A DNA stretch of 64,000 nt from Streptomyces sp. NBC_00513 (GTDB lineage Bacteria > Actinomycetota > Actinomycetes > Streptomycetales > Streptomycetaceae), in NCBI RefSeq assembly GCF_041431415.1, contig NZ_CP107845.1, positions 868,001 through 932,000 of the forward strand, written 5' to 3'. The notes below the pieces were generated by a model. That model made no database searches, was not told the DNA's origin, and worked only from the letters and a program-made list of their open reading frames with translations. Below, piece by piece: positions 12,001 to 23,203 of this stretch. The position numbers and the translations under genes were made by a program. The number at the start of each line of letters is the position of its first letter. Positions within the stretch are counted from its first letter, which is position 1.

Positions 12001-13684
12001 CGCGGTCGCCCCGGACGAGAACTTCTTCGAGCTCGGCGGCGACAGCATCATCTCCATCCGCCTGGTGAGCCTGGCGCGCAAGGCCGGGCTGACGGTCTCC
12101 GCCCGGCAGATCTTCCAGAACCCGACCCCGGCCGCCCTCGCCGCGTTGACCGCGCCCCGCGACGGCGCCCCGGCCGCCCCGGTCCGCCCGTCGGACGGTG
12201 GCCCGGGTCCACTGCCGCTGCCGCCGGTCGCGCAGTGGCTCGCCGAGCGCGGCGGCCCGTTCGCCTCCTTCGCGCAGGCCAGGTTGATCCGGCTGCCCGC
12301 CGGCGTCCGACACCCGCAGCTGGTGTCCGCGCTGCAAGCGGTCCTGGACCACCATGACGCGCTGCGGATGAACCTGACCGTCCCGCGTCCCGGCGTGTGG
12401 AGCGCGGAGATCCGTGAGGTCGGTGCGGTGCGGGCCGACGCGGTCCTCGATCGCGCCGAGGCCGCCGGCCTGGACGACGCCGCGCTGCGGGCGTTGATCG
12501 GCGTCGAGTCGGGACGCGTCTCGGCGTCGTTCGACCCCGAGGCGGGCGTTCTCGTACGGGCGGTGCACTTCGACCGCGGTCCCGGCGAGGACGGCCGGCT
12601 GCTGATCGCCGCGCACCACCTGGCGGTCGACGAGGTGTCCTGGCAGATCCTCCTCCCGGACCTGCGGGCGGCGTACGAGGCGGTGGCCGCGGGTCGGGCC
12701 CCGGCCCTGGAGCCGGTGGGCACCTCGCTGCGCGGCTGGACCACCCACCTGCTCGCGGAGGCGCAGCACCCGCGCCGCACCGCCGAGTTGGACCGCTGGC
12801 TGGCCGCCCAGCCGGGCGGCCCGCTGCTCGCCGACCGGCCGCTCGATCCGGGGACGGACACCGCCGCGACCGCGCGGACCCTGAGCGTGCGGCTGTCCGC
12901 CGAGCGCACCGCGCCGCTGCTCCATGCGGTGCCCGCCGCCTTCCACGGCACGGTCGGCGACACCCTGTTGACCGCGCTGGCGCTCGTCGTCGGCGACCGG
13001 GCGGCCCGGTCCGGCCGCGCCGGCGCCGGCTTCACCGTGGACCTGGAGGGCCACGGGCGGGAGCAGGAGCTGATGCCGGGCGCCGACCTGACCCGTACGG
13101 TCGGCTGGCTCACCACCATCCACCCGCTGCGGCCGGCCGGCGGATCGTACGATCCGGCCGCCGTGCTGGCCGGGCGGGAGGACGCCGGGGCCGCGCTGAA
13201 GGAAGTGAAGGAGTTGCTGCGCGCCGTGCCCGACGGCGGGATCGGCGCCGGGTTGTTGCGGTACGCCAACCCGGCCGCGGCCCGGCTGTTCGATCCGTCG
13301 GCGCGCGCCGAGGTCCTGTGGAACTACCTGGGTCGCCAGACCGGGCGGACCGCCGACTCTTGGGGCCGTGCCGACGAGGCCGATGCCCTGTCGGCCCGCC
13401 CGGACCCGGACATGCCGCTCTCCCACGTACTGGAGATCACGGCGGAGATCACCGAAGGGGCCGACGGGCCGGAGCTGACGGCCACGTTCATCCGGGCCGG
13501 CGAGGCCCTTTCCGCCGGGACCGTCCAAGACCTCGCGGACGGCTGGCTGTCCGCCGTGAACGCCCTCGCCTCCTGGGCCGACGGCACCACCACCGGGGGG
13601 TACACCCCCTCGGACCTCGACCTGGTCGACCTCGACCAGGACCAGATCACCATGCTCGAAGAAATGTGGAGGGCCCAGCAGTGA
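2..13684 (+). CDS. NRPS, starter C (partial)-A-PCP-C-A-PCP-C-A-PCP-C-A-PCP-E
   Basis: Modules 1-4 of a siderophore NRPS; 4560 residues visible, open at the window start. The first 200 residues match the C-terminal half of EntF-type starter condensation domains (DHB acceptor). A/PCP pairs follow; carrier serines sit near residues 775, 1828, 2929 (LGGHS) and 4015 (LGGDS), and C domains show HHIASDE, HHIAGDE and HHIATDE. The protein ends in an epimerization domain with HHLAVDE near 4205-4211. Codes read by eye: A1 DILQLGVVW (Gly), A2 DSEDLGYVD (acidic pocket, so a basic residue), A3 and A4 DVWHVSLVD (Ser). Predicted product on PCP4: DHB-Gly-basic-Ser-D-Ser. The LGGDS carrier before E is the usual pairing. 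A3 and A4 share near-identical DNA, and A3 carries a Gly/Ser insertion. It overlaps the next NRPS gene by 4 bp. The domain order is firm; the substrates are inference. Confidence 0.95.
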   Translation, partial: SAEETAGLLDIARSARASWADVVTAAFAAFLHRATGTHDVLLSMPAMARLGSAALKVPAMVVNVLPLRIAVRPGVALGDLVAEVAAGIRDLRRHQRYRAEDIRRELGLSGRARGLLGPMVNVKAFDNSLDFAGAPATVHNVAAGPVDDLTLGVYHDAAEGRIRFEFDGNPQAYEAASLAERCREFARFLRAAAAAGPLVPVGRPDLLSPQALESVLRAGNDTARALPPGTAIEAFAEQARRHLLLPAVICGPVTLDYATLDERARRLARVLADRGVGPESFVGLALPRTADLIVALLAVWRAGGAYLPLDLDYPADRLTFMVEDARPVCVLTTLDSAALAPQVAGVETVVLDAPDTLAALADVRPEDPAADLRAPDPEHPAYVIHTSGSTGRPKGVVISHGALANFLHMQAEILELTPNDRLVAVTTISFDIAALEIHTPLICGATVVLADRDTVRDPAALAALVDEHRPAVMQATPSLWHALLEDGRPTTLDGTRVLVGGEALPAVLAERLARTALSVTNVYGPTEATVWATSADLAPDHTGVPDIGVPFWNTRAYVLDGALRPVAPGRQGELYLSGSQLARGYLGRPALTSERFTADPFGGPGERMYRTGDLARRTADGRIEFVGRADDQIKLRGFRIELGEIEAALTAAEGVGRAVVLVREDLPGFPALVGYVTPAGDGPAPEAGALRRAAARRLPEYMVPSAVVVLDAFPLTSNGKVDRRSLPAPDLSGLTGSGRAPRGAREEILAGIFAEVLALPAVGPDDDFFSLGGHSLLAARVIARVRTALDRECGIRDVFEARTVAALAARLADRTAAARPTPTAGDRPDPLPLSYAQQRLWFLHQVEGPSATYNIPFAVRFDSALDAGALRAALGDVVTRHEALRTVYGEREGVPYQRVLSPAEADVRLHLRDVPEGGFDAAVDLALTHLFDLSAQAPLRVTLVRDARSGADALVVLLHHIASDEWSMGPFLRDLEQAYAARCAGEAPRFPPLELQYGDFALWQRRLLGAVDEPGSVAGEQAGYWRRVLDALPEEAGLPADRPRPAVADHAGALVYRPLPSELASGIRTLARESGTSVFMVVHAAVAALLHRLGAGEDIVLGSPVAGRADSALDELVGFFVNTLVLRTDLSGDPAFGEVLERVRTADLTALDHSDLPFDQVVEAVNPERSLARHPLFQTMVSHSTVTQDVRVLFGLPARVDRVDPGATKFDLDITFSDAAHSEDLELEVFYSTALFDRATVETFTDRLLRVLAEAVADPTRPVSAWELRAETERARMDRWNATDRPVPPQGVTRVFAERAALDPDALALVAGAERLTFAELRDRADRLASVLVEEGVGPDAVVALAVPRSADAVVAVLAVLKAGGAYLPLDLDLPAERLAFMVEDAAPVCVVTTLAVADRVAGVPAVVLDAPSTVERFASAVAGPDADVDPEHAAYVIYTSGSTGRPKGVVLRHAGLTRLFRDHERDLYLPVAARLGRRVRALHTASFSFDSSWEQLLWLVAGHELHVLDEYGRRDADAVVAYVRQERVDALDVTPSYGRRLVDAGLLTGSWRPPLFLLGGEAVPAGLWSELREVADVEVVNYYGPTEFTVDALVARVGDCATPVVGRPLDNARAHVLDARLRPVPVGVPGELYLAGEQNARGYLGRPALTSERFVCDPFGGPGSRMYRTGDLARWRADGLIEFLGRADDQVKIRGFRVELGEVESALAVLDGVSAAAVVVREDIPGIPRLVGYVTGPADPAALREELARVLPDHMVPAVVMTLAELPTTISGKLDRAALPAPVSTDEPTGRAPRGAAEVRVAEVFAEALGLSAVGADADFFRLGGHSLLATRVVARIRATGTECSIRDVFEARTVAALAARLDGRGGAARPALVAGARPDRLPLSYAQARLWFLHRMDGPNATYNIPLVLRLRGALDPAALRAAVADVVGRHEALRTLFAEDAEGPYQRILAPAEAVVPFSTARVPAGELAARTEEAAAHAFDPGSELPLRVTLLEAGPEDWTLLLLVHHIAGDEWSAGPLLADLDRAYTARLDGRAPEFAPLPVQYADYALWQRELLGDPAAEGSPAHRQADFWRTALAGLPQELSLPVDRPRPAVPSHRGATLETVLPTELVTGLDGLAGSAGTTVFTVVTAAVAALLHRLGAGEDIPLGSPVAGRGEEALDPLVGFFVNTVVMRADLSGEPDFAEVLRRTAAAGTAALDHADLPFDAVVEAVNPQRSLARHPLFQTMVAYEGGAEVARPLAGLAAEEVPVAAGAAKFDLEILFRRTPDRDALGAGMTCGVRYAVDLFDEVTVRTLADRLVRLLTAVVADPTAPVSAIELMDPAERERVLTRWNDTARPVPTLTLDDLVAAGARRDPEGTALVFEGVELTRAEFEDRVNRLARLLITHGVGPEKVVGVALPRSFDLVIALHAVVRAGGAYLPLDTTLPTDRLTHMIQTAAPVCLVTDLPSLDAVPVPADAEVVVIGAPEVTADLASLRGDSVTDADRSAVLLPRHPAYVIFTSGSTGRPKGVMVEHEAIVNRLQWMQGAYRLASDDRVLQKTPAGFDVSVWEFFWPLAEATPLVIARPEGHKDPDYLAALIREQRVTVLHFVPSMLAAFLADTEITTCPTLRLVVCSGEALPTDLTTRFHTSAGSTGAVLANLYGPTEAAVDVTAADCPAVVAGPGAGSGSGSGSGSASGSAAAWASGSASASIGAPVWNTQVYVLDHHLRPVPPGVPGELHLAGTQLARGYTNQPSLTAERFIANPHSTPGTRMYRTGDIVRWLPNGTLDYLGRTDNQIKLRGLRIELGDIETALTTHPHITHATVILREDTPGHPQLTAYLIPTPHTTTPHTTTLDTAAIKTHLTTRLPDYMHPTHYIPLTHLPLTPNGKLDRNALPTPVEAEGEVSRAPRDAREEILVGILADVLGRSAVGVSDDFFALGGHSLLAARVAGRIREAFGVDCGIRDVFELRTVEALAARLAERTFGPARPAPAASERGERPVLSFAQHRLWLLDSVRGPSTTYNVPVAVRLDGPVDPVALRAAVADVVARHEVLRTVIGEYDGEPYQRVLAPSEVSVAVSVREVSSDRLADEMVLAGSHVFDLASEVPIRVNLLRTAPDRHVLVVLLHHIATDEGSTAPLLADLDLAYTARLAGRAPVFAPLPVQYADYALWQRELLGEASDAESLAAAQAGYWRDALAGIPAELALPADRARPAEPSYEGGVVTFEVPRETTAGLARIARESGATLFMVAHAAVATLLHRLGAGDDIPLGSPVSAREGAESEGLVGFFLNTLVLRADVSGDPTFTELVARVRDTGLAAFAHADLPLEAVVEAVDPERSRSRNPLFQTMVTFHSVDGAVPELFGLPAEELVVETGGAKFDLEVAFGADRDGAGIAGGIRFAVDLFDEGTVRTLADRLVRLLTAVVADPTAPVSAIELMDPAERERVLTRWNDTARPVPTLTLDDLVAAGARRDPEGTALVFEGVELTRAEFEDRVNRLARLLITHGVGPEKVVGVALPRSFDLVIALHAVVRAGGAYLPLDTTLPTDRLTHMIQTAAPVLMVTDTLSATSLPEVPGIPALSLDGPEVGTRLAGESAAVVTDADRSAVLLPRHPAYVIFTSGSTGRPKGVMVEHEAIVNRLQWMQGAYRLASDDRVLQKTPAGFDVSVWEFFWPLAEATPLVIARPEGHKDPDYLAALIREQRVTVVHFVPSMLAAFLADTEITTCPTLRLVVCSGEALPTDLTTRFHTSAGTSKVALENLYGPTEAAVDVTAGSCTVEAAAEGRASASIGSPVWNTQVYVLDHHLQPVPPGVPGELHLAGTQLARGYTNQPSLTAERFIANPHSTPGTRMYRTGDIVRWLPNGTLDYLGRTDNQIKLRGLRIELGDIETALTTHPHITHATVILREDTPGHPQLTAYLIPTPHTTTPHTTTLDTAAIKTHLTTRLPDYMHPTHYIPLTHLPLTPNGKLDRNALPTPVIAARPTLASPASAVVPATPSGTPEQVLCALMAEVLGLSAVAPDENFFELGGDSIISIRLVSLARKAGLTVSARQIFQNPTPAALAALTAPRDGAPAAPVRPSDGGPGPLPLPPVAQWLAERGGPFASFAQARLIRLPAGVRHPQLVSALQAVLDHHDALRMNLTVPRPGVWSAEIREVGAVRADAVLDRAEAAGLDDAALRALIGVESGRVSASFDPEAGVLVRAVHFDRGPGEDGRLLIAAHHLAVDEVSWQILLPDLRAAYEAVAAGRAPALEPVGTSLRGWTTHLLAEAQHPRRTAELDRWLAAQPGGPLLADRPLDPGTDTAATARTLSVRLSAERTAPLLHAVPAAFHGTVGDTLLTALALVVGDRAARSGRAGAGFTVDLEGHGREQELMPGADLTRTVGWLTTIHPLRPAGGSYDPAAVLAGREDAGAALKEVKELLRAVPDGGIGAGLLRYANPAAARLFDPSARAEVLWNYLGRQTGRTADSWGRADEADALSARPDPDMPLSHVLEITAEITEGADGPELTATFIRAGEALSAGTVQDLADGWLSAVNALASWADGTTTGGYTPSDLDLVDLDQDQITMLEEMWRAQQ
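6861..8656 (+). repeat. Intragenic repeat copy 1 (C3 end through A3)
   Basis: This stretch is almost the same as 10158-11887. The match starts in the last part of the C domain (reading CCGTCGATCTCTTCGACGA), continues through the A-domain core, and stops just after the A10 NGKLDRN motif. Two patches diverge, at about 7336-7450 and 7905-8098. From 8101 to 8656 I found a single base difference from the other copy (G at 8142 versus A at 11373, Arg versus Gln). This points to recent duplication or gene conversion between two Ser-specific modules. Confidence 0.9.
8011..8034 (+). repeat. Hexanucleotide microsatellite inside A3
   Basis: Four perfect tandem copies of GGGTTC, followed by degenerate units to about 8090. 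They encode alternating Gly-Ser/Ala between the A5 (YGPTE) region and the A6 region of the third adenylation domain. The fourth adenylation domain has a much shorter segment at the same place. Confidence 0.85.
10158..11887 (+). repeat. Intragenic repeat copy 2 (C4 end through A4)
   Basis: Second copy of the repeat at 6861-8656, about 66 bp shorter because the variable patches at about 10633-10750 and 11208-11331 differ in length. The flanking C and PCP domains are clearly less alike, so the exchanged unit is the adenylation domain plus the short C-A linker. Confidence 0.9.
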
Positions 13685-16600
13685 CGCAGGCGCGAATCGA
13701 GGACATGCTTCCGCTGTCCCCCTTGCAGCAGGGCATGCTGTTCCATTCCGTGTACGACCAGAGCGCGCCCGACGTCTACACCGTGCAGGTCACCGTCACC
13801 CTCGCCGGCCCGGTCGACGCGGACCGGCTGGAGCGGGCCGGGGCCGCGCTGCTGCGCCGCCACCCCAATCTGCGGGCCGGGTTCTGGCACGAGGGCGTTC
13901 CCCAGCCGGTGCAGTTCGTACCGGCCGAGGTGACCTTCGCCCTGAACCGGGTGGACCTGAGCGACGACCCCTCCGCGTCGGCGGTGCGCCGGGTGGAGCG
14001 GTCCGAGCTCAACCACCGCTTCGCTCTGCACCGCCCGCCGCTGCTGCGCCTGACGCTGGCCCGGCGGGGCCCGAACGACCACCTGCTCATCGTCACGGTG
14101 CACCACATCCTGGTCGACGGCTGGTCGATGCCGCTGCTCGTCGGTGATCTGCTCGCCCTGTACGACAACGACGGCGACCTGGCCGCGCTGCCCTCGGTGC
14201 GCCCGTACAAGGAGTACCTGCGCTGGCTCAAGCAGCAGGACGCGCCGGCCGCCGAGGGGGCCTGGCGCACCGCGCTCGCGGGGCTGGAGGATGCCACGTT
14301 GGTGGCGCCGGCCGACCCGTCGCGGACGGCGGTGCGGCCGGGCGTGCACCGGCTGGAGTTGTCGGAGCGTGCGACGGCCGGGCTGACGGCGGCCGCGCGG
14401 CGCATGGGGACCACGCCGAGCACCGTGATCCAGGCGGCGTGGGGTCTGCTGCTGGGCTCGTTGACGGGTCGCCGGGACGTGGTGTTCGGGCTGACGGTCG
14501 CGGGGCGGCCCGAGGAGATACCGGGTGTCGAGTCGATGGTGGGTCTGTTCATCACCACCGTCCCCGTCCGTCTCGCGGCGCGGCCGTGGGAGAGCGGGGC
14601 CGATCTGCTGCGCCGGTTCCGGGACGAGCAGAACGGGCTGCTGGCCCACCACCACCTGGGGCTGCGCCGGATCCAGAAGCAGGCGGGCGGCGGCGAGCTG
14701 TTCGACACGCTGGTGGTGATCGAGAACTATCCGGTGGACCCGTCGGCGAAGCCGGCCCTGTCCGACGGGGTGCGGGTCGCGGACGTGTCGGCGCGGGACG
14801 CCACGCACTATCCGCTGACGCTCGCGGTGTCGCTGGAGGAACGGGCCGAACTGGCCCTGGAGTACCGGCCCGACCTGTTCGACGCGCGGGCCGCGGCGGT
14901 GATCGCGGAGCGGCTGGCGGGTCTGTTGGAGCAGCTCACGACGGCGCCGCAGGCGCCGGTGGGCACCCTGGACCCGGTCACCCCGGGTGAGCGGGTCCGG
15001 TTGCGGGAGGGTTGGCGCGGCCGGGTCCGTGACGTGCCGGCGGGCACGGTCGCCGATCGGTTCGCCGAGCAGGTGGCGGCGACGCCCGACGCGTGCGCGG
15101 TGGTCGCGGGTGCGGAGCGGTTGACGTTCGCGGAGTTGGACGACCGGGCGGGTCGGTTGGCGGCGCTGCTGGCGGCGCGCGGGGTGGGCCCGGAGTCGGT
15201 GGTGGCGTTGGCGCTGCCCCGGTCGGCGGAGTCCGTCGTGGCGATCCTGGCGGTGCTCAAGGCGGGTGCGGCGTACCTGCCGATGGACCTGGACTATCCG
15301 GCCGATCGGCTCGCGTTGATGCTCGGGGACGCCGGGCCGGCGTGTGTGGTGACCGGGGGCGCGGCGACGGCGTCGCTGCCCGCGGCCGTGCCGGGCGGTC
15401 CGGAGCGGATCGTGCTGGACGCGCCGGAGATCCGTGCGGAACTCGCCTCCCGCGAGCCCGGGTTCACCGGCCCGCCGGTGGACGCCGAGCATCCCGCGTA
15501 CGTCATCTACACCTCGGGCTCCACGGGCGTGCCCAAGGGCGTGGTGTTGACCGGCGGCGGGCTGGCGAACCTGTACGCCAACCACCTGACGGAGGTGTTC
15601 GGGCCGGCCGTGGGCGCCGCCGGCGGGAGACGGTTGCGTGCCCTGCACACCGCGTCGTTCAGTTTCGACACGTCCTGGGAGCAGTTGTTCTGGCTGATCG
15701 CGGGCCACGAGCTGCACGTCCTCGACGAGACGGGCCGGCGGGACGCGGAGTTCACCGTCGGCTATGTGCGCGAGCAGCGGATCGACGCGATGGACGTGAC
15801 GCCGACCTACGCGCAGGCCCTGTTGGAGTGGGGTCTACTCGATGACGGCCGGCACCGGCCCGGGCTGCTGTTGCTGGGCGGCGAGGCCGTGCCGGAGGCC
15901 TTGTGGACGGAGGTCCGCGCGGCCTCCGGGGTGATGTCCGTGAACCTGTACGGTCCCACCGAGTACACGGTGGACGCGCTGGCCGCCGACCTGTCGGTGT
16001 CGGCGACCCCGATCGTGGGCCGCCCCATCGGCAACACCGCCGCGTACGTGCTGGACTCGGCGCTGCGTCCCGCTCCGGCGGGCACCCCCGGCGAGCTGTA
16101 CCTCGCGGGGCACGGCACCGCGCGCGGCTACCTCGGCCGGCCGGGCCTGACGGCCGGGCGCTTCGTCGCCGACCCGTACGGGCCCGCCGGGTCCCGCATG
16201 TACCGGACGGGTGACCTGGTGCGGTTGCGGCCGGACGGCGAGTTGGAGTTCCTGGGTCGGGCCGACGACCAGGTCAAGATCCGCGGCTATCGGATCGAGC
16301 TCGGTGAGGTGGAGGCGGCGCTCAGCGCCCTGGAGGAGGTGGCGACCGCAGCGGCCGTGGTGCGGGAGGACACTCCCGGGGTCAAGCGCCTCGTCGGCTA
16401 CGTGACCGGGCGGGTGGATCCGGCGCGCGCCCGTGAACTCCTCGCGGCCCGGCTGCCGGACTATCTGGTGCCGGCGGCGATCGTGGTGCTGGACGTCCTG
16501 CCGGTGAACGTCAGCGGGAAGCTGGACCGCTCCGCGCTCCCGTCGCCCACGCTCGGCGGCGCCGAGGACTCCAGGGCCCCGCGCGACGACCGCGAGCGTG

Positions 16601-19600
16601 CGCTGTGCGCGGTGTTCGTCGACGTCCTGGGGTTGAGGTCGGCGGGGATCGACGACGACTTCTTCGCGCTGGGCGGCGACAGCATCGTCTCGATCCAGTT
16701 GGTCACCCGGGCCCGCAAGGAGGGCCTCGTCCTGACCCCGCGCGATGTGTTCGAGCACCGCACGGTGGCCCGGATGGCGGCCGCCGCCGGCGCGGCGGGC
16801 GACGGGCAGGGCGGATACCTGGCCGCCGACGGCCCGCTGGTGGAACTCGGCGAGGAGCAGCGGCGCCTGGTGGCCGCGGCGTTCCCGTCGGCCGAGGAGA
16901 TCCTGCCGTTGGCGCCGCTCCAGGAGGGCCTGTACTTCCACGCGGTGTACGACGATCGCGCTCTCGACGTGTATCTGATGCAGAACTTCGTGGAGCTGCT
17001 GCACGAGGTGGACACGACCGCGCTGCGGGGGGCCTTCGAGACGATGCTGCGGCGTCACCCGAACCTTCGGTCCGGGTTCTGGCACGAGGGCCTGGAAGGT
17101 CCGGTGCAGGTGGTGCCTTCCGCCTGGGAGCTGCCCTGGCGTGAGCTGGACCTCGGCGATCTCGACGCGGATGCCCAGGAGGCGGCGCTGCGGGAGTTCT
17201 CGCTCGCCGACGCGGCGACCCGCTTCGACCTGGCCGCGCCGCCGTTGCTGCGGGTGACGCTCATCCGCTTCTCCGCGACGCGGTGGGTGCTGTGCGTGAC
17301 CCAGCACCACATCCTGACCGACGGCTGGTCGGAGTCGCTGTTCTTCGAGGAGCTGTTCGCCCTGTACGGCAACGGTGGCGCGGAGGAGGCGTTGGCACCG
17401 GTGACCCCGTACCGGGACTACCTGCGCTGGCTGGCCGCCGTCGACACCGAGGAGGCGGCCGGGGCCTGGCGGTCCCATCTGGCGGGGCTGGACCAGGGCA
17501 CGCTGGTCGCGCCCGCGGACCCGGCCCGTCAACCGGTGACCGCGGAGGTGGTGGACCTGTCGCTGGACGAGGAGACCAGTGACCGGCTGCGGGCGTTCGC
17601 CCGGGGCTGCGGCATCACCTTGAACACGGTGCTGAGCACGGCGTGGGCGCTGTCGTTGGCGCAGATGACGGGCCGCGACGACGTGGTGTTCGGGGCGACG
17701 GTCTCGGGCCGTCCGGCGGACATCGCCGGGGTCGATCAGATGATCGGCATGTTCATGAACACGCTGCCGTTCCGGGTGTCGTTGCGGGCGGACGAGCCGC
17801 TGCGGGACCTGCTGGTGCGCGTACAGGCCGAGCACGCGGCGCTGCTGCCGTACCACTACGTGGGCCTGGGCCCCGTGCAGCGGCTCAGCGGCATCGGGCA
17901 GCTCTTCGACACCCTGTACGTGTTCCGCAACACCCCGCTGGACGACGCGGCCCGCGAGGAGGCGGTGGCCCGTCACCAGATCGGGTGGACGCACAGCGTC
18001 GACGGCACGCACTACCCGTTGACCCTGGCGGTGACCCCGGGGCGGGCCCTGGAGCTGACGCTGGCCTACCGGCCGGACCTGTACGACGAGGCGGCCGCCC
18101 GGCTGCTCGCCGACCGGCTGGCCCTGCTGGTGGGTCAGCTCTCGGACGGCGGTGCGCACCCCGTCGGCCGGCTGGCCACGCTGGGGGCCGGGGAGCGGGC
18201 GCTGCTGCTCGCCAAGGGCGACGACATGGGCCACGAGGTCCCGGACACCACGGTGATCGACCTGTTCGCCGAGCAGGCCGCCCGCACCCCGGACGACACC
18301 GCCCTGGTGTTCGAGGACGAGCGGCTGACCTACGCGGAACTGGACGCCCGCGCGAATCGGCTGGCCCGGTTGCTGGTCGCGCGGGGCGCGGGGCCGGAGA
18401 CGGTGGTCGCGCTCGGTCTGCCGCGTTCGGCGGACTTCGTCGTGGCGTTGTTCGCCGTGCTCAAGACGGGCGCCGCGTACCTGCCGCTGGACCTGGACCA
18501 CCCGGTGGACCGGCTGGCCACGATGGTGTCCGACGCGGCCCCGCTGTGCCTGGTGACGACCGCCCCGGTCGCGGACCGGGTACCGGTGGTCGATGGCGTT
18601 CCCGCGCTGACGCTGGACGCGCCGCGGACGCGGGAGGAGCTGGCCGCGCTGGCGGCGTCGCCGCTCGCGGAGTCGGAGCTGACCGGGGTGCGCGACGGCC
18701 GGCACCCGGCGTACGTCATCTACACGTCCGGTTCCACGGGACGCCCCAAGGGTGTCGTCGTGCCGTACGCGGGTCTGACGAACATGCTGCTCAACCACCG
18801 GGAGCGGATCTTCGCTCCGGCGGTGGCGCTGGCCGGCGGGCGCCGGATGCGGGTGGCGCACACCGTGTCCTTCGCGTTCGACATGTCGTGGGAGGAGTTC
18901 TTCTGGCTGGTCGACGGGCACGAGGTGCACGTGATCGGCGAGGAACTGCGCCTGGACCCGGCGGCGTTGACCGCGCACTACGACCGGGTGGGCATCGACG
19001 TCGTCAACGTCACCCCCTCGTACGGGCAGCAGCTCGTCGAGGCGGGGTTGCTGAGCCCCGACCGGCACCGGCCGACGCTGTTCCTGTTGGGCGGCGAGGC
19101 CGTGCCGGATTCCCTGTGGGAGCTGTTGAGGCGCACCGAGGGCACGATGGGCTACAACCTGTACGGCCCGACCGAGTACACGATCAACGCGCTGGGCGCG
19201 GACGTGGCGGACAGCGCCGGCTCGTGCGTGGGCCGGCCCATCCACAACACCCGGGCCTATGTGCTCGACAGCGCCCTGCGGCCGGTTCCGGCGGGGGTGC
19301 CGGGCGAGCTGTACCTGGCCGGTGCCGGTCTGGCGCGCGGCTACTTCGGGCGGCCGGCGCTGACCGCGGAACGGTTCGTGGCCGATCCGTTCGGTGAGCC
19401 GGGCACGCTGATGTACCGCACCGGTGACCTGGTGCGGTGGCGGGCCGACGACTCGATCGACTACCTCGGTCGGGCGGACGACCAGATCAAGATCCGCGGT
19501 TTCCGGATCGAGCTCGGGGAGATCGAGTCGGCGGTCGCGGCGGCGCCGGACGTGACCGCCGCCGCCGTGACCCTGCACACGGGTGCGGGCGGGGTCCGTC

Positions 19601-20853
19601 GGCTGGTGGCCTACACGGTGATGTCGGCCGGGGCGGCCGGTGACGCGGCGGCGCTGCGGGCACACCTGGCGCGGAGCCTTCCGGAGTACATGGTGCCGTC
19701 GGCGTTCGTGGAGCTGGCCGCGATGCCGCTCACGGTGAACGGCAAGGTGGACCGGGCTGCGCTGCCCGCACCGGACTTCGGGCAGGCGGGCGTCGGCCGG
19801 CCGCCGAAGGACGCGCGTGAGGAACTCCTGGCGGGGATCTTCGCGGAGGTGCTCGGCCTGGAGCAGGTCGGGGTGGAGGACAACTTCTTCGAGCTGGGCG
19901 GGCATTCGCTGCTCGCGATGCGCCTGGTCGGCAGGATCCGGGACGCGCTCGGGCTGCCGGTGCAGGTGGCCTCGGTGATGGCCGCGCCGACGGTGGCGGA
20001 CATCGCGGCCCGGATCGGTTCGGACGCCCGTCAGGGCGCGCTGCGGGTGTTGATGCCGCTGCGGGAGCGGGGCACGGCCGCGCCGCTGTTCTGCTTCCAC
20101 CCGGCGTCCGGGTTCAGTTGGCAGTACTCGGGCCTGCTGCGGTACCTGGACGCGGACCGGCCGGTGTACGGCCTCCAGTCGCCGGGGCTGTCCGGCCCGC
20201 AGCCGGACGTCGCGGACGTCGCGGAACTGGCCGAGCTCTACCTGGCGGAGATCAGGACGGTGCAGCCCGAGGGGCCGTACCACTTCCTGGGCTACTCCTT
20301 CGGTGGCACCGTCGCGCAGACGCTCGGTGCGCTGCTCCAGGAGCGCGGCGAGGCGGTGGCGTTCCTCGGCCTGTTGGACGCGTACCCGCCGGAGACCGAG
20401 GACTGGTCGTACGTGGACGACCCGGACTGGCGGGAGCGTCTGGAACGGGAGGAGAGCGGGTTCCTGCTGTCGGTGGCCGGTCTGGAGGGGGCCGCGGACG
20501 GTGAGCCGGTGGACCGTTCGGAGGCGGTGGCCGCGATCCGTGACAGCCAGGGCCTGCTGGCCGGCTTCGACGAGGACCTGTTGGAGTCGATCGTCTCCAC
20601 CAACGTGCACTGTGTACGGCTGCTCTCGCGCAGCCGGACCCGCCGGTTCCGGGGTGACGTGCTGTTCTTCACGGCCGCCCGCACGACGCCGGCGGACGAG
20701 GCGCCCGCCCGGGTCTGGCCGCCGTACCTCGACGGCCGACTGGTGGAGCACGTCCTGGACTGCTCGCACGACGAGCTGATGTCCCCGGCCGTGTCGGCGC
20801 GGGTCGGGCCGGTGCTGGCGCGGGCGCTGGCCGCCCTGCCCGTCCGGGCGTGA
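13681..20853 (+). CDS. NRPS, C-A-PCP-C-A-PCP-TE (terminal modules)
   Basis: Modules 5-6 and release domain, 2390 residues. The GTG start overlaps the stop of the upstream NRPS (GTGA) and has GGAGGG 7 bases ahead. Domains: C5 (HHILVDGWS near 141), A5 (TSGSTG near 611), PCP5 (Ser 1001 in LGGDS), C6 (HHILTDGWS near 1209), A6 (near 1682), PCP6 (Ser 2076 in LGGHS) and a type I thioesterase with GYSFGG (Ser 2206). A5 reads DTEDLGLVD (basic substrate). A6 reads DMENLGLIN, which with the invariant Lys is the code recorded for hydroxyornithine in the coelichelin synthetase. C5 begins [13 protein letters not shown], the style of C domains accepting a D-residue, and fits the upstream E domain. C6 has the same style but no E precedes it. 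The TE may release a linear acid or a cyclic hydroxyornithine lactam. Confidence 0.95.
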   Translation: MTQARIEDMLPLSPLQQGMLFHSVYDQSAPDVYTVQVTVTLAGPVDADRLERAGAALLRRHPNLRAGFWHEGVPQPVQFVPAEVTFALNRVDLSDDPSASAVRRVERSELNHRFALHRPPLLRLTLARRGPNDHLLIVTVHHILVDGWSMPLLVGDLLALYDNDGDLAALPSVRPYKEYLRWLKQQDAPAAEGAWRTALAGLEDATLVAPADPSRTAVRPGVHRLELSERATAGLTAAARRMGTTPSTVIQAAWGLLLGSLTGRRDVVFGLTVAGRPEEIPGVESMVGLFITTVPVRLAARPWESGADLLRRFRDEQNGLLAHHHLGLRRIQKQAGGGELFDTLVVIENYPVDPSAKPALSDGVRVADVSARDATHYPLTLAVSLEERAELALEYRPDLFDARAAAVIAERLAGLLEQLTTAPQAPVGTLDPVTPGERVRLREGWRGRVRDVPAGTVADRFAEQVAATPDACAVVAGAERLTFAELDDRAGRLAALLAARGVGPESVVALALPRSAESVVAILAVLKAGAAYLPMDLDYPADRLALMLGDAGPACVVTGGAATASLPAAVPGGPERIVLDAPEIRAELASREPGFTGPPVDAEHPAYVIYTSGSTGVPKGVVLTGGGLANLYANHLTEVFGPAVGAAGGRRLRALHTASFSFDTSWEQLFWLIAGHELHVLDETGRRDAEFTVGYVREQRIDAMDVTPTYAQALLEWGLLDDGRHRPGLLLLGGEAVPEALWTEVRAASGVMSVNLYGPTEYTVDALAADLSVSATPIVGRPIGNTAAYVLDSALRPAPAGTPGELYLAGHGTARGYLGRPGLTAGRFVADPYGPAGSRMYRTGDLVRLRPDGELEFLGRADDQVKIRGYRIELGEVEAALSALEEVATAAAVVREDTPGVKRLVGYVTGRVDPARARELLAARLPDYLVPAAIVVLDVLPVNVSGKLDRSALPSPTLGGAEDSRAPRDDRERALCAVFVDVLGLRSAGIDDDFFALGGDSIVSIQLVTRARKEGLVLTPRDVFEHRTVARMAAAAGAAGDGQGGYLAADGPLVELGEEQRRLVAAAFPSAEEILPLAPLQEGLYFHAVYDDRALDVYLMQNFVELLHEVDTTALRGAFETMLRRHPNLRSGFWHEGLEGPVQVVPSAWELPWRELDLGDLDADAQEAALREFSLADAATRFDLAAPPLLRVTLIRFSATRWVLCVTQHHILTDGWSESLFFEELFALYGNGGAEEALAPVTPYRDYLRWLAAVDTEEAAGAWRSHLAGLDQGTLVAPADPARQPVTAEVVDLSLDEETSDRLRAFARGCGITLNTVLSTAWALSLAQMTGRDDVVFGATVSGRPADIAGVDQMIGMFMNTLPFRVSLRADEPLRDLLVRVQAEHAALLPYHYVGLGPVQRLSGIGQLFDTLYVFRNTPLDDAAREEAVARHQIGWTHSVDGTHYPLTLAVTPGRALELTLAYRPDLYDEAAARLLADRLALLVGQLSDGGAHPVGRLATLGAGERALLLAKGDDMGHEVPDTTVIDLFAEQAARTPDDTALVFEDERLTYAELDARANRLARLLVARGAGPETVVALGLPRSADFVVALFAVLKTGAAYLPLDLDHPVDRLATMVSDAAPLCLVTTAPVADRVPVVDGVPALTLDAPRTREELAALAASPLAESELTGVRDGRHPAYVIYTSGSTGRPKGVVVPYAGLTNMLLNHRERIFAPAVALAGGRRMRVAHTVSFAFDMSWEEFFWLVDGHEVHVIGEELRLDPAALTAHYDRVGIDVVNVTPSYGQQLVEAGLLSPDRHRPTLFLLGGEAVPDSLWELLRRTEGTMGYNLYGPTEYTINALGADVADSAGSCVGRPIHNTRAYVLDSALRPVPAGVPGELYLAGAGLARGYFGRPALTAERFVADPFGEPGTLMYRTGDLVRWRADDSIDYLGRADDQIKIRGFRIELGEIESAVAAAPDVTAAAVTLHTGAGGVRRLVAYTVMSAGAAGDAAALRAHLARSLPEYMVPSAFVELAAMPLTVNGKVDRAALPAPDFGQAGVGRPPKDAREELLAGIFAEVLGLEQVGVEDNFFELGGHSLLAMRLVGRIRDALGLPVQVASVMAAPTVADIAARIGSDARQGALRVLMPLRERGTAAPLFCFHPASGFSWQYSGLLRYLDADRPVYGLQSPGLSGPQPDVADVAELAELYLAEIRTVQPEGPYHFLGYSFGGTVAQTLGALLQERGEAVAFLGLLDAYPPETEDWSYVDDPDWRERLEREESGFLLSVAGLEGAADGEPVDRSEAVAAIRDSQGLLAGFDEDLLESIVSTNVHCVRLLSRSRTRRFRGDVLFFTAARTTPADEAPARVWPPYLDGRLVEHVLDCSHDELMSPAVSARVGPVLARALAALPVRA

Positions 20854-20858
20854 CGAGG

Positions 20859-20899
20859 GGGGCGGGTGGGACGGGCCGAGGTCCGCTCCCACCCGCCCC
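20859..20899 (+). terminator. Terminator after the NRPS genes
   Basis: Perfect 13-bp inverted repeat, GGGGCGGGTGGGA (20859-20871) against its complement at 20887-20899, starting 5 bases after the NRPS stop codon. There is no U-tract, as is common in Streptomyces. Confidence 0.75.
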
Positions 20900-20948
20900 G
20901 GGTCGCGCGGTCACGCGGTCAGGCGTCGGCGGCGTGGCCAACCGTGAA

Positions 20949-20978
20949 GCCCCGGGGGGTGGTTCACTCCCCCGGGGC
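20949..20978 (+). terminator. Second tandem terminator hairpin
   Basis: Perfect 10-bp stem GCCCCGGGGG (20949-20958) with its complement at 20969-20978 and a 10-base loop. It lies between the first hairpin and the dhb iron box, so NRPS readthrough into dhbA would meet two hairpins. Confidence 0.65.
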
Positions 20979-21032
20979 CTGCCCGGCGCGTGCAGGGGGC
21001 GTGCCGGGGGCGGACTAGGCGAACCGATTCAC

Positions 21033-21051
21033 TTAGGTTAGGCTTACCTTA
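21033..21051 (+). promoter_or_regulatory. Iron box (DmdR/IdeR-type operator) for dhb operon
   Basis: TTAGGTTAGGCTTACCTTA closely matches the actinobacterial iron-box consensus TTAGGTTAGGCTAACCTAA. It lies 17 bases before the dhbA start, so a repressor bound here would block transcription of the DHB operon in iron-replete cells. Confidence 0.93.
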
Positions 21052-21068
21052 TTCTAAGGGGGAATGAC

Positions 21069-21899
21069 ATGTCCGACAGAGTGCCCGGCAGACCCCGACT
21101 CGCCGGACGAGTGGCCCTGGTGACCGGCGCGGGCCAGGGCATAGGCGAGGCGGTGGCCCGCTCGCTCCACGCGCTGGGAGCCACCGTGGCCGCCACCGAT
21201 CTGCGCGGCCCGACCGTCACCACATGGGTCGACGAACTCAACCGGGACACCGGGGACACCACTCCCGGAACCGGTACGGAGTCCGGCGTCGCCCGCGCCT
21301 ACCAGCTCGACGTGACCGACCGGCACGCCGTCGACGAGCGCGTCGCCCGGATCGAACGGGACCTGGGCCCCATCGACATCCTGGTCAACGTCGCGGGCGT
21401 GCTGCGCACCGCGCCGGCCGCCGAACTCACCGACGAGGACTGGTCGCTGACCTTCGCCGTGAACACCACCGGCGTCTTCCACACCTCGCGCGCCGTGGCC
21501 CCGGGCATGGCCGCGCGCGGGACGGGCAGCATCGTCACCGTCGCCTCCAACGCGGCGGGCATCCCCCGCACCGGCATGGCCGCCTACGCCGCCTCCAAGG
21601 CGGCCGCCGTCATGTTCACCAAGTGCGTCGGACTGGAGTACGCCCGCCACGGGGTCCGCTGCAACGTGGTGGCACCGGGCTCCACCGACACTCCCATGCA
21701 GCGTTCCCTGTGGACCGACGACGAGGCACCCCGGAGGGTCCTCGAAGGCGACCTCGCGACGTACCGCACCGGGATCCCGCTGGCCCGGATCGCGGACCCG
21801 CAGGACGTCGCCGACGCCGTGGTCTTCCTCTGCTCCGAACAGGCCCGCCACATCACCATGCAGGACCTGTACGTGGACGGCGGGGCCACCCTGCGCTGA
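21069..21899 (+). CDS. dhbA: 2,3-dihydro-2,3-dihydroxybenzoate dehydrogenase
   Basis: 276-residue short-chain dehydrogenase, the last step of DHB synthesis: NAD-dependent oxidation of 2,3-dihydro-DHB. Visible: nucleotide-binding TGAGQGIG (19-26), NVAG (107-110), catalytic Ser160, and YAASK with Tyr173 and Lys177. The ATG has an AAGGGGGA ribosome site just upstream and the iron box ahead of it. First gene of a dhbA-C-E-B-PPTase run, the order seen in Bacillus dhbACEB. An acidic, Gly/Thr-rich insert near 58-70 lengthens it slightly over EntA. The SDR family is certain; the substrate is assigned from its neighbours. Confidence 0.93.
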   Translation: MSDRVPGRPRLAGRVALVTGAGQGIGEAVARSLHALGATVAATDLRGPTVTTWVDELNRDTGDTTPGTGTESGVARAYQLDVTDRHAVDERVARIERDLGPIDILVNVAGVLRTAPAAELTDEDWSLTFAVNTTGVFHTSRAVAPGMAARGTGSIVTVASNAAGIPRTGMAAYAASKAAAVMFTKCVGLEYARHGVRCNVVAPGSTDTPMQRSLWTDDEAPRRVLEGDLATYRTGIPLARIADPQDVADAVVFLCSEQARHITMQDLYVDGGATLR

Positions 21900-21997
21900 C
21901 GCGCGCCGGCCCCTCCCGCCCCACCCCCACCCGCAGCCCCCCGAGCCGCCCGCCCCGGGCGCGCGTCCGCCTGCCCATCCTCCTCCCAGGAGTCCCC

Positions 21998-23203
21998 GTG
22001 CCCACGGTCCACCCACTTGCCGCGCCCCCCGCACCGAGCGCCCCCGCCCACCCTGCCGTGGGCGCCGCCACCGGCCTGCTCGACGCCTACCGCGCCGGCG
22101 ACCGGTTCCTCGCGACACCGACCCGCACCCTGCTCGCCTCCGGCGTCAGGAAGGAACTGCGCTCCGACGCCTCCCGACTGCCGGGCGACGTGCGCGCCGC
22201 GCTGCTCGACGCGGCGCGGGCCGGGGACTCCGGGGCCGTGGTGATGGGAGCCGTCCCCTTCGACCCGCAGGCACCGGCCGCGCTGGTCGTCCCGCAGCGG
22301 GTGCGCAGCGGTCCCGCGCTGCGCACGGACCCCCTGGTCGCGCTGGAGGCGACCGCCCCGGCCGCCGCCGACTGGTCGGTGACCGAGGTCCCCGCGGCCG
22401 AGGTGTACGCCGAGGGCGTGGCCCGGGCGGTGGAGCGGATGGGGCGCGGCGAGTTCGACAAGGTCGTCCTCGCCCGTTCCCTCGAACTGGCCGCCGCCGG
22501 CGACCTGGACCTCCCGGCGATGCTCGGGCGCCTCGCCCGCCGCGACCCCGGCGGCTACACCTTCGCGCTGCCGACCGGCCCCGGACGCACCCTGCTGGGC
22601 GCCAGCCCGGAACTGCTGGTGTCGCGCCGGGGGGACCGTGTCGTCGCCAATCCGCTGGCCGGGTCCACCCCGCGCAGCGACGACCTCGCCGAGGACGTGC
22701 TCCGGGCCGCGACCCTCCTGCGGTCGGCGAAGGACCTGCACGAGCACGGTGTCGTCGTCGACGCCGTCGCCCGGGCCATGGCCCCGCACTGCGCGGACCT
22801 CGACGTCCCGGCGCGGCCCACGCTGATCCGTACCGCCACCATGTGGCACCTGTCGACCACCGTGTCCGGGCGGCCGGCCCGCCCCGACGTGACCGCGCTG
22901 GAGATCGCCTCGGCCCTCCACCCCACGCCCGCCGTCTGCGGCACGCCCACCGGGATCGCGCGCGAGGTCATCCGCGAGACGGAGCCCTTCGATCGGGGCT
23001 TCTTCACGGGCATGGTCGGCTGGCAGGACGCGAGCGGGGACGGCGAATGGGTCGTCACCATCCGCTGCGCCGAGGCCGAGGGGCGGCGCCTTCGGCTGTT
23101 CGCGGGCGCCGGGGTCGTCGAGGCCTCGGACCCCGCCTCGGAGACCGCGGAGACCGCGGCCAAGTTCCGCACCTTCCTCCAGGCCGTGGGGGCGGCGCTG
23201 TGA
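21998..23203 (+). CDS. dhbC: Isochorismate synthase
   Basis: 401-residue chorismate-binding enzyme converting chorismate to isochorismate, the entry to DHB synthesis. Family motifs include [27 protein letters not shown], the [14 protein letters not shown] region and the C-terminal FAGAGVV. I chose GTG at 21998 because AGGAG lies 5 bases ahead and the length then equals DhbC/EntC (about 390-400); the frame stays open further upstream without family similarity. It follows dhbA after 98 bases and its stop overlaps the dhbE start, so translation is coupled. Confidence 0.94.
   Translation: MPTVHPLAAPPAPSAPAHPAVGAATGLLDAYRAGDRFLATPTRTLLASGVRKELRSDASRLPGDVRAALLDAARAGDSGAVVMGAVPFDPQAPAALVVPQRVRSGPALRTDPLVALEATAPAAADWSVTEVPAAEVYAEGVARAVERMGRGEFDKVVLARSLELAAAGDLDLPAMLGRLARRDPGGYTFALPTGPGRTLLGASPELLVSRRGDRVVANPLAGSTPRSDDLAEDVLRAATLLRSAKDLHEHGVVVDAVARAMAPHCADLDVPARPTLIRTATMWHLSTTVSGRPARPDVTALEIASALHPTPAVCGTPTGIAREVIRETEPFDRGFFTGMVGWQDASGDGEWVVTIRCAEAEGRRLRLFAGAGVVEASDPASETAETAAKFRTFLQAVGAAL

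Noticed and set aside
15835..20892. 1685-residue minus-strand frame opposite the terminal NRPS gene
   Set aside because: Antisense shadow rich in Arg, His, Val and Gln, lacking any motif.
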